Shown here piece by piece: positions 44,301 to 53,532 of a stretch of 64,000 nt of DNA. The DNA is from Acanthaster planci (lineage: Eukaryota; Echinodermata; Asteroidea; Valvatida; Acanthasteridae), in NCBI RefSeq assembly GCF_001949145.1, contig NW_019091400.1, positions 95,907-159,906 on the forward strand, written 5' to 3'. The notes below the pieces were generated by a model, which had not been told where the DNA came from, ran no database searches, and saw only the letters and a list, made by a program, of their open reading frames with translations. Position 1 is the stretch's first letter, and every line of letters starts with the position of its first letter. The position numbers and the translations under genes were made by a program.

Positions 44301-44960
44301 CCACGCCCGTCTACTATAATTACCCCTCACCTTTCTAAAAACCTAGGCAAACAAATTACGCATCTGGATCTAGGCCAAGCAAAATATTAAGACGACCAGT
44401 CCTCGTATGAACGTTCATGTCATTCTCCTGGGAATATTTGCGTCAGTACGCGGCTACTCATATTATGGAAGAACAATTGTATGAAAAGAAGCATGCTTTC
44501 TTTGATTAGAGAATATAGAAGGGCATCCCAGCCCACCCCGTCCCCACCGTGACTTTGGCCGTCACTTGTAGAAATCCTGTACTCGGAGTCGTCTTCGAAT
44601 CCTTTGGAGAATAATGTTTTTTCCCCACAGATTTTCCCGCAATAGTAATGGGCATTACAAGAGAAGATTGAACACAGGAATAGACAAATGTTGTCTTTTC
44701 CAGCTTGAAATATTACCGTTTTCAATGGGGATAAAAGGATAGCTTCCATACTCCGTTCGTCTATCCCCGGTACAGGTGACCACAAGATCGCAGTGATCGA
44801 CTACGGGGCTTCGGACACCGAAGACGGGGCCAGCAATAGCGTGATACTGGACCTAGAAGTCGGCGACCGGGTCTGGCTACAGCTTTACGACAGCAGAGAG
44901 CTGCACAGCAGCCACTACCGCTTCACCACCTTCTCTGGCTTCTTACTTTTCGAGGCTTAA
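38315..44960 (+). CDS. Secreted collagen-C1q domain protein (C1q/TNF-like), 5 exons, 365 aa
   Basis: Predicted secreted trimeric recognition or adhesion protein of the C1q/TNF superfamily. Exons 38315-38723, 39317-39478, 40601-40867, 41033-41107 and 44776-44960; all internal junctions are phase 1 and the CDS totals 366 codons including TAA. Order: signal peptide (residues 1 to about 22, hydrophobic [11 protein letters not shown]), a Pro/Ser/Glu-rich linker with Cys71, 43 uninterrupted Gly-X-Y triplets (80-208), a Cys-Ala-Cys pair at 208/210 where the helix ends, a Gly/Pro hinge, and a C1q domain (about 234-365) with [48 protein letters not shown] and [12 protein letters not shown]. The cysteines beside the helix could link chains in a trimer. 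The family includes complement C1q chains, adiponectin and C1QTNFs; a specific ortholog cannot be assigned. The ligand is unknown. Confidence 0.93.
38960..39222. mobile_element. MITE with GGGTGGATC-type termini
   Basis: In C1q intron 1. Left end CAGGGGTGGATTGTGGGGAG; right end reverse complement ACAAGGGTGGATCCAGACCA. The inverted arms continue as G-rich/C-rich tracts (GGGGAGGG / CCCCGCCCCC). Non-coding. It ends about 95 bp before exon 2. Confidence 0.7.
43445..43516 (+). tRNA. tRNA-Asp (anticodon GTC)
   Basis: 72-nt cloverleaf. Acceptor stem TCCTCGG pairs with CCGGGGA (one G-T pair) with discriminator G. The D-arm is in TAGTATAGTGGTTAGTAT. Anticodon stem TCTGA/TCAGG encloses loop CTGTCAC with GTC at 43478-43480. 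The T-arm is CGGGG-TTCGATT-CCCCG. Box B GGTTCGATTCC is perfect and a T-run (TTTT) follows within 10 nt. It closely matches the animal tRNA-Asp consensus, and no intron is present. It sits in sense orientation inside an intron of the C1q gene. Confidence 0.95.
44102..44172 (+). repeat. Degenerate tRNA-like sequence (SINE head or tRNA pseudogene)
   Basis: TAGCTCTGTTAGCAGAGCG resembles a D-arm/box A, and GGGTTTGAGTC 40 nt downstream resembles box B. The acceptor and T-stem do not pair well. A TTTTTT run follows. Confidence 0.45.
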
Positions 44961-45106
44961 GACATGGTTTACCAACAGTCGCCATAAAAGTGGCGAGGCA
45001 GCGGAAAGAACCATGGAGGAAGGAGGAGAAAGAACTAAGCACAAAGATTAAAATTCTTAAAATGTGAAATGCCGGGTGGTTGAGGAGGGGGCTTGTAAAG
45101 GAACGT

Positions 45107-45112
45107 AATAAA
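45107..45112 (+). terminator. Polyadenylation signal of the collagen-C1q gene
   Basis: AATAAA 147 nt after the TAA stop and the nearest downstream hexamer, giving a short 3' UTR. Confidence 0.65.
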
Positions 45113-47237
45113 GTGATTTGAATGTTTGTATTGAGTGTCACTTTAAAAATAAAAAGGTTGTGTGGCATTTTAATAGAAATGGAGGCCATTTTGTAGGGGT
45201 GACTAACAATTGAAAAGACAGGGTGTAGTTTTGTGGCTTAATATGTGGTTACAAAGCCAGGAAACACTGGTTGGGTTTCAATGAACTTCATTGTATGAGG
45301 ATTTCAAGAGTGTCTGTTGATCCATTTCTTCATGCATAATACTGCATCTTGTTCAGTTTTTAGTTTGTTACAGTAGAGTGGCAGTAGAAAACAGCAGCAA
45401 ACGCCGAGAACCAAACACAACACACACAAAACGTAAAGAGAGATAATTTTATTTTTACCTCCTCTCTTTCTTCCACGGCATAATGTTGCACTAAAAAATA
45501 TAATGCTTCAACACGACAGCATTAGCTTTCAATGTTATTTTTCCTGTGTAATGTGGAGTCATGATGACGAGTACATGAAAATGTATACGCAACAGACATG
45601 TGCATGAAACTGATAGCAATATTTGAAGGGGTAAACTTTCCCATTTGGATGCAGAAACATTGTAAATGCAGATCTGCTTACAAACTGAAGCAGCGAGAAA
45701 CCAATTCTCAAAGACAAGAGTTTGCGTAAACGACATAAAATTATATAAGAATGCACTGTGCCTTCTATGATGGTATGACATTTGAAAGAATAACAGCCCC
45801 TGTAGAAGTTTAAACTTGTTCATCATAATTTCTGTTAGTAAACGGTCCATATGAGTTTGTCATCAATCAGAAATTTAAAGTTCCTATCTTGATTTCATAT
45901 CAACTGTCCAACTCTCAAGCTTGAAAAAAGTGTATTGTTTCTACAGGCGATCTTTGATCTGGACTTATTTTGACTATCTCAAAGACCTTCTGATAATTTT
46001 CATTTCATGAAAAATTGGTACGTATTGAAAGGACTTAAAAAGTACTACTCCAATACAAACTTAATCAACAGCTGAATACGTGTTGCTTTTCATTTTTACC
46101 AGAAATGTCATAACCTAGCCTAGTAGTTCGTGTAGCCAGGATGGCTGTAATTCACTCCATCTATAAACAAAAAATGGTAACATTAAAGCTAAACAGCACC
46201 CCCTGCCCTCGTTAAAAATAAAAGAAAACAGAGTGAGTGATTATGAAAGATGTCTTACTGCATTTAGCAACCAGCAAGGTTTTACAGAACAATTCAATCT
46301 TTTTTCAGAAAGTATTCATCAAAGTTTGTTGCACAATACGGGAGATTCATGACAGAGCACCTTCAAGAGTTTGCAACGCATTGGCCAATCATAACGTGCG
46401 AAATCTGTCGACCCTTTCCAAACGTGCATTGGGGCGACAAATTTCATGCATTGTGATTGGCCAATGGGCCGCAAACTCTTGGAGGCGCACTATTGTGAAA
46501 CGCCTGTATTGGGGAAAAGGGGTCACATGGAATTGTAGGAAATGTTTACAAACCTTGCAAATTAAAATGATGACCACAAAAAAGAGAGAAAAAGCACACA
46601 AATAAAAACCAACCCAACATTATGCATAAAAAATACTGAATTGTCTGTGTTCAGCATTAAGAAACAAAGCTTGTGCAAATTTGTATTTCAGACTGTTTCA
46701 TAGAGAAGGACAGTCACGGTAAGTTAGAGGCATCTTAAATTAGAAAGCCTAGCATCACAAGGTTCACATCAACCATTTCAGAATTATTCACCCTTTGTTG
46801 AATAAAAAATAATGAACCTGTGTATACATGTATATATTATGAAACTGTCTGGTGACGAGATTATCTTAACTGCACTTTGAAAGTTCATTATCTTCAGATA
46901 TCATTTAGTTAATTTTAAGTAGCACTCAAATTGCACTGAAAGTCACATATGAGCAAAAACGTAAAGCGTTGGGTCTGTGTTGTGCAAACTTCATAAAAAA
47001 CCAAACAATAACAGCTCCAAAGTCTTTGGCTTTTTTCTCAATGGCAAGAGAGAGCAAAAAAGTCATCACTGCTTCTGTAAGCCTATAAATGGCCAAATTC
47101 TATCCAGATTGGGCACGTTTGTGGTCTTTGAAACACACCGGTGTTGTTGAGTGGCTCCTCCTTAAAATTGATAGTGAGAAATTTCCTGCAGTTGTGGACG
47201 TTGAGCGCAACCATTAGAAGCAGGTTTTCCTTTTTCG
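45113..47237. other. Intergenic region between convergent C1q and SPTY2D1 genes
   Basis: AT-rich. Includes a foldback element at 46330-46515 and presumably the SPTY2D1 3' UTR at its right edge. No coding exon recognised. Confidence 0.55.
46330..46515. mobile_element. Foldback element (near-perfect hairpin, almost no loop)
   Basis: Left arm with CAATACGGGAGATTCATGAC, CAAGAGTTTGC and CATTGGCCAATCA; the right arm is its inverted copy (CAATACAGGCGTTTCACAAT, CAAGAGTTTGC, CATTGGCCAATCACAATGCA read on the - strand). The whole 186 bp can fold back on itself. Confidence 0.78.
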
Positions 47238-50200
47238 TCACCGTCTGCTCTTCTTGGTGGCTGTGTTGGCTTTAAGTCTCCTGTTCTCTTCTCGTTCTCT
47301 CCTTATGTCCTCCAGATCCTCTAATATGCCCAGACGGGTTCTGTAACATACAAAGAAAAAAACACACCGTGTTACTCCAAAATAAACCATCAAGAATGAT
47401 TATAGTCTTTAGAAGACACAAAGTGGTTTCAAACCCAACTCGGGAATCATGGACATATTGGCGTCCCTGAGCAAGACACTTTGCCACAATTTTTTGTCGT
47501 CATCTACTGAAAACAAAATTCTTTGTTATTTTGGGCCATGATAATATGAATTGGCAAATCACTGTGGCCAATCAGGGCAGTAAGAGTTTGAGATTAACAT
47601 TGTTGAATATGGCACGCGTCAATTAAGTCCAACATCAAAATGTAAGCGGAAACGTAAGCATCTGCATCCTGCGGAGAGCGTCATCCGATGTACAGCATAA
47701 GGAACTGGAGCAGTGCGTCATCTTCCAACTTGGAACACTGCATCCAGGGGGAATGAACATGGACTTTTCTACATTCATTCAGAACTGAATCTGCTTGCCC
47801 TGACGAAGGTACCCAGTTACTGAAAGCTCGGCTAAAAAGATAAATTTAGAGCACTGATTGTATATATATCTTTGTCAATATTCTGATTACAGTGCTACGC
47901 AGCCCTTTCACATTTCTTTTATCAAAATGTAATAAGCTGTATGTACATGTATTTATTGAATCGAAAAAAAGCCAACGAAAATGCTTTAACAATGTCTCTG
48001 GTCAAACGCTTCAAAACATCTTTTTTGCCAGAATATGATCACATGTTCTTCATTTGAGCTTCCAGGAATTACTATTGGACCGTTCTGTCTGGGAGAAAAT
48101 GGAACTTGATACAATGCCTTTCATATGCACTTCCTCAATGTATTTCCTTTTTGGAAAAGCCTACAAGGCTTTTTTGGACCAAAGAGCAGAGTGGGGTGGG
48201 AAAAGGATAGAGCAAAGGGGCGTGGCTAGGTTATAAAGGACGTACGTTCTAGCCTCCTCTTTCTGGATTTCTCGGAAGCTAGCCTCCATGTTCCTCAGCT
48301 GGTAATCACTGACGTAGTCGTACCTAATGATTCCGAAAGAAAAAATGGATCAGAAACAGGTCAGATGGTGCAAAAACAATCATCCCTTATAACATTTTGG
48401 CAACTGAAGTACTGAAGTGTGACATCACTTTGAAGCAGGAAGTGTTGTGCAAACGAATGGAGTACATGCGCGTGTTGGTTCACACACTGGTTCTCATGCT
48501 AATTGCCTTCTACACACGTATGCACTTCAGTACTCTATAGTTACGGTAGTCCATTTAGTGATGCTATATCACTTTTTGCATGTATCACTTGCTAAAATGC
48601 GTCAGATTTTTAAAATATCTTACAGCTTCAAGTTGAATGTGTCATGTAATCCAAAATACAAGAAAGTTCATTCACTTTAATACATGTTTATTTTACAAGA
48701 CAAGTTCATGAAAAAGATTTTTTTTTCTGCCAAAAGGCTGAACTCCTCATACATTCAATTCGTTCCCTGGGAGATAAATGTCCTGTTTGTTTCACATGGA
48801 GCTTAATCTTGATTAGTAATCCGTCATCGGTTCACTGACACCAGAATATCAATAATGAATGCAGCAAACCAGTTTTGGGATCACCGACAGAGATCCATTT
48901 CCATGTGAAATTAACAGGCCTCACACTGCATGCTTCAAAGGACATAAAGTATGGTTTATACACTTTAACATCAAATGCCAGAGAGTAAGAAATGTATGGA
49001 CTTTAACATCTACAACAAGGTACTCACAGTGTCATCTGTTTGAAATGTCTAGTGTGTGTTTAAGTAAAATGGAGCCCCCTACCTTCAGAGCGGCTTTTTT
49101 GGCTTTAAAGCTTTGTCCATATTACATGGCTTTGGCTCGCAGCAGCACATGTGCCTATGGGAAGTGGCTGCACCTGTGAGACAAAGCCTTGTCCGAATCA
49201 CATGGCTTTGGCTGGCACTGAACATGAGCGCCTGTGGGAAGTGGCTGCACCTGCCAGCCAAAGCCTTGTCTGAATTAAGTGGATTTGGCTTAGAGTAAAC
49301 ACATGTGCCTATGGGCAGTGGCTGCATCTGCTAGCCAAAGCCTTGTCCAAATCACATGGCTTTGGTTGGCATTAAACACAAACGCCTATGGCAAGTAGTT
49401 ACTTCTGGCAGCCGGTGGATTCCCTAAGCATCTGTGCTATTTCAAGCCAAAGCTGTTAATATTCGGTCGCAGGTCGCAGCCTTACTTTGACTTGTCATAG
49501 CCGAATATCTCCTTGATGTATTTGGACACGTCTTTGGCGCCCCCTTCCTCGAGGGGCGTGTCATCAATGAAACCGTCATCTTCATAGTCACTCTCCTCTT
49601 CGCTCAGGAGACGGCCACGCTTGGCACGGAAGGACGGAGGAGGACCTGATGAGGGAACTAGGGAGAAGGCACAAAATACCGATTCGTACAATGTAATAAG
49701 CGCCACTGACAGGGCAGGAATGAAGCCTAGGGATATACACAAGGAAGCCTAACCGCCAAGGCCCTTTTGGCTAGGATACACCCTAAATCCTTCAAACTCT
49801 CCAACAGCTCCCATGAAAAAAATTGGATACTGCCTCAATCCTTCAAAATCTTCCAGCAATTCCTCTCATTATGTTGAGGCAGTGTGAATGGTATACTGGA
49901 GCAGTATGGAGGGTCTCACATATAATGTGGGCACGAATTTGTGCACGGCTGCACATCAAACAACACGAGGTCGAACCCACAACCTTGAGACAATGCATCC
50001 TTTGCAATGTGCTGTAGTTTAAATGTGCTGTGTTAACAATTTCTTTGGCCTTTTCTAAACTGATTAAAGGTGGATGTTGAAATGAGTGTGTGAACTTTAC
50101 ATGCATGAACACATGGAGGTTGTTGTGTTCTCACATGATCAAAAGCATGTTTGGGCTTTGCTTGTTAGCCAATTCTTGTTTGCACTTGGGTTGTGCTCAA

Positions 50201-53200
50201 CTGAACTCCCAAGTTTAGAACACATAACTGCAAATTACTGACAATTCAACTGTTTTTAATTCAGTTTACTGTGTTTTGAATTAGACAAGGAAAGCAATGT
50301 AACCACAGCTGTTCTCTAAAGACACTGCTGGAGAAGATGGCAAATAGCAATGACAAACTGGGCTTGTACCTGGCCTTTTCCTGGGGACTTGGCCGCCCAC
50401 TGGAGGAACTCTCCTCTCCAAGCCTGGCTGCGGCCTGCTACTGCCACCCTGGCTGCTGCCGGGGGTGGAAGCAGATGCCCTGTCAAAGAAACTGTCCAGT
50501 TTGCTCTGGCGTCGGGGTGGGGAGCGTGACGGCGGGGCGATGCGCGGCCTGTTGGCTGCGGGCTTCTTTTCAAAGTACTCCTCCACCCGACTCTGGTGCA
50601 ACTTTGCCGGGCGTCCCTTCCGTTCTAGTTCTTGCTTCCCCTGTCTTGTGCAATTTGGGTTTGGAGCACCGTTCTTCCTGATGTCTGTGGTGATCGGATA
50701 CCGTTTGCCAGTCCCCGCAGGAGAATGTTTTGTTTTTGCCGTGCTGGTGGCAGGTTTTGAGGTCACTGTGTCTGGTCTCTTGGTGCTAGACAGATGTACT
50801 GGTGTTTCGGCTTTGCCTGCCACTTTCCCGTTAGTTCTGTGGTGATGAGAGGTTGGACCTTCTGTTGCCGTGCCCTGCGGTTTCCTGTTGGACCCACTTC
50901 CGGATTTCACTTCCCCGCTTTTCCTTCGCTCATGTGACTCCCGTTTTCTGGCCTCTTCAAGCTTACGAGTGGCCAGTGCTTTCTTGGCGGCCATGCCATC
51001 CTGTCTGTGGTTCCTCGGCTCACTCTGCTCGGCTGGCGGCTGCGAGTCGGCTCCAGTGCCTCCCTGAGTGTGGGGCTTGTTTTCAGCGCTGCCCCCACCA
51101 TTCTGCTGGTCAGCTGCCAGTGCCAGAAGTTGCTTGTAGCTCATTGGCCCCTTCTGGACAGGGGCTGGCTTCTTGGGCTTTGCCGGCCTATCGGGAGCCA
51201 CTTTACTAACGGGCTCTGTTCCTTCTTTCCTTGTCCTCTCTGCAACCTTCTGGATCTTCTTCATGAAGGACTGGTGTTTCTGCTCGTGCTTCTGGTCCTC
51301 ATAGCCGTGCTTCCTCTGATCACTTTCCCGCTGTCCACTAACCTTGGGTTTTTCGACACTTTTCTTGCCTTTTTTATTCGACTCAGCCCGAAGTTTCAGC
51401 AGCTGCCGTTTTTTAGCCTGTTCATCTGAAGCTTTAAACAAACACATGAAAGATGATAAAAATTCTTTACACAAATTCATATTTTTGCAGACTTAGTACA
51501 TTCTCAAATTTGCTGGACTACTGTTGAAAAACCTGTGTTTACAAAACACTACAAAGTGCATACAAGTACACAAGTATCGAACCAATTGTTGAAATACTGG
51601 AACGCTAAGAAACTTATTCGGCGCATGAAAGTACTGGAGAATTTCAGTGGCCACAAAATGGGTACAGCTGGCCTGAATAGATATACATGTACAATATGGC
51701 AGTCCTACTTCTCAGTGAAGCATACCTTGCATTGTACACGTAGTCTAAATACACCAAAATTTCGCCCATACAAAAATACTTGGCCGCTGAAGTTTTTGTG
51801 GTGCATATTTTCCTAGAGTGGTCTTATTTTAACCTCCGCAACTGTTTTGGCAAAATACTTCATGATATCACATTCCTGTCTTCACCCCAGGTGTGAACCT
51901 GTGTCAAGACACCCACCTTTCTGTTGTACTTCCTGCTGCTTTCTTTCCAGTCGGGCCCGGATGGCAGCCTGGTCCACACCATTTCTCTTCTCCTTTTTGG
52001 GGGGTGGAAGCACTGTACTGTAACGCTTACGTTCATCAACCTTTCACACAAGTGGAAATGATAACAGCGAGAAAAGAAATTACAGTCAAGACCTATTGTT
52101 TTACAGATGCTCACAGATCCAAAATGCAATGGTGAACAGGATGAGAATGGGTCTGAAAATCTTTTTCCAAAGTGAGATCAATGTTTTTATTTGATATGCT
52201 TTAGGCACAGTAAAAATTAGCAACAATAAGGGATTTAGCAAATATCAGAAAGCATTAGTGGAAACAGCCCAAAGTTGCACCAGGCTTGTAAATATGAATT
52301 CAAAGTAAGCCTGTCAATAGTGTCGACGTAAGCATGGAAGTAGACAAAGATTTGCTGCAGTAAATTTTCCAAGCATCCAAAAAGACTCACTGACCATAAT
52401 TAGTTGCCGCGCCAGTACAACCGCAAAAGCATATCAGGACATTGTACCAAATATCCACTGGCACTGCCTTTAAAAAAACTTGGACAAAATACTCTCTTTT
52501 TCAAAATGAGCCTCAGAGAGGTTTATAAAATCTGAGACGATGCCCACAAGAGAATACCCCGACCATTGAAAGAAATAGATCACAATTGTGGATAGTAAAA
52601 AAATCTGAAATTTGTCACAAATGTGCATTCTTTAAAACTTTCACTATTACAATTTTTCATTTTAAGTGTGAATTTAATTATAAGAGAGACAACTGTTTTT
52701 CAAAAAAGAATACTAGGGCCTACATTTAAAAAAAAATAGGAAGACAAACAGAAAGAAAAAGAAAGACAAACGTAAACCCAACCTTAAAAATAGTCCAACA
52801 TGCTAACAAATTTTAAAAATGAGCAAAATGAAAAGGGCAGAGTTCCATTTATGGACAACACCAGTTTATCCTTAAAATATTATTATAACCATAACCAATT
52901 ACAGTGTCAGAAGGTGATAAAAATGTCCTAAATTGAAATATAGCTTGGAAAATTCTTAAGCATTTCCTTAGAAAATTAGAAATGCCACTATGCCAGTTTG
53001 TACATACAGATTCTCACACAATTTCTGTTCCTTTTTTTAGTTTTACATTGTAATTACGTTTTTACACGTAGGCACACATTGAGCTACGTCATGACATTCA
53101 CATGTACCGTACGTACATATACATGTACAGTAGTACACGTCCTGTCTGCCCGTGCGCGAAACAGTACTACATGAATCAGAATCAAACATCAGCAGTGACA

Positions 53201-53282
53201 AAAATTGAAGTAAAAAAAGTACCTCTTTTTGTGCCCTTTCATTGTTTCTAGCAGCAATGCTAAGTAACTTTTGGAAATCCAT
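47238..53282 (-). CDS. SPTY2D1: SPTY2D1: SPT2 chromatin protein / H3-H4 histone chaperone (6 exons, 532 aa)
   Basis: Nuclear histone chaperone acting with transcribed chromatin; its C-terminal SPT2 domain binds H3-H4. Exons on the - strand, in order: 53223-53282, 51917-52040, 50370-51431, 49486-49657, 48246-48323 and 47238-47340. Phases fit and total 533 codons including TGA. The start ATG at 53280-53282 gives MDFQKLLSIAARNNERAQKE, matching vertebrate MDF(R)EILMIAS. Exon 2 carries KRYSTVLPPPKKEKRNGVDQ and AAIRARLERK; exon 3 (1062 nt) is disordered, basic and Ser/Pro-rich with MSYKQLLALA. The C-terminal SPT2 domain has YEDDGFIDDTPLEEG, KYIKEIFGYDKSKYDYVSDY, QLRNMEASFREIQKEEART and a final coiled, basic tail. 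It is shorter than recalled human SPTY2D1 (about 685 aa), mainly in the middle. Two PIP-box-like motifs lie at residues 341-348 and 370-377. Confidence 0.95.
49110..49420. repeat. Tandem repeat (about 85-95-nt period, 3.5 units) with internal foldback
   Basis: In SPTY2D1 intron 4. Units share AAAGCCTTGTCCGAATCACA, TGGCTTTGGCT, GCCTATGGGAAGTGGCTGCA. Each has TTTGGCTGGCA and its inverse TGCCAGCCAAA, so every unit folds on itself. The GTCCGAAT/TTGGCT spacing resembles the GTGTCC MITE family. Confidence 0.8.
49746..50010 (-). repeat. Dispersed repeat family R1, copy 2 (SINE-like)
   Basis: Partner of 4252-4582 and the better-preserved copy; on the - strand it shows a box-B-like GTGGGTTCGACCTC. 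In SPTY2D1 intron 3, and therefore in the same orientation as SPTY2D1 transcription. Confidence 0.7.
50485..50595 (-). other. SPTY2D1: Two PIP-box-like PCNA-binding motifs in SPTY2D1
   Basis: The - strand codons at 50572-50595 encode QSRVEEYF and those at 50485-50508 encode QSKLDSFF. Both fit Q-x-x-(aliphatic)-x-x-(aromatic)-(aromatic). The second is the full consensus and is preceded by two Arg (PPRRQSKLDSFFDR). The 21 residues between them are Pro/Arg/Ala-rich and look disordered. PCNA binding is inferred from the motif only. Confidence 0.65.
52839..52975. repeat. Dispersed repeat family R5, copy 1
   Basis: In SPTY2D1 intron 1. Shares AGAGTTCCAT, CCTTAAAAT and CTTGGAAAATTCT blocks, and a final ACTTAGAAAA-type end, with 54292-54421 in LIN9 intron 1, in the same orientation. 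AT-rich. Confidence 0.65.
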
Positions 53283-53532
53283 GACCACTCAGAAGTAGAT
53301 GTCGCCAAAAAGAAGAAAATCCGTCTCCGGCTTTTGTTAAAAAATCCCGAATTTCAGCCTCTTTCGCCACAACCCAGCCTGTTCCCTGCCTTCGAAGCAA
53401 ATCATGATGTTTTGTGTCGAAGTTCATTGCCCTTTGACCCGTTTTTACTCATTCGGTATTTTTCGGAGTGGATCGGCCTTGATTTCCATATCCCAGGATT
53501 CATGGGTAATCTTTAAAAAGAGGCGCGTCAAG
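53283..53532. promoter_or_regulatory. Bidirectional promoter region between SPTY2D1 and LIN9
   Basis: The start codons of two divergent genes are 250 bp apart, so both 5' UTRs and promoters share this interval. It contains TTCGAA at 53391-53396, which fits the CHR consensus TTYGAA bound by LIN54/MuvB, and GGCGCG at 53522-53527. The LIN9 start lies in AAGATGGCGG, matching the YY1-type motif often found at metazoan start sites. No TATA box seen. Confidence 0.6.

Larger units (their letters stand above)
41108..44775 (+). other. Last intron of the collagen-C1q gene (3.7 kb)
   Basis: Contains the tRNA-Asp gene, a degenerate tRNA-like sequence at 44102-44172, and two diverged G-rich repeat fragments at about 42580-42640 and 43045-43160. 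The fragments share GTCCAtaAAgTAC and TACGTACGCACGGGGGG-type blocks in opposite orientation. Nothing else recognised. Confidence 0.55.

Noticed and set aside
47790-47920. Retrotransposon fragment around CTGACGAAGG and AAAGCTCGGC
   Set aside because: It resembles a motif seen in some retroelements, but it is too short and decayed to assign to a family.
50337-51429. Several + strand open frames opposite the large SPTY2D1 exon
   Set aside because: They are antisense shadows of a long GC-rich exon whose - strand frame has homology and matching splice phases.
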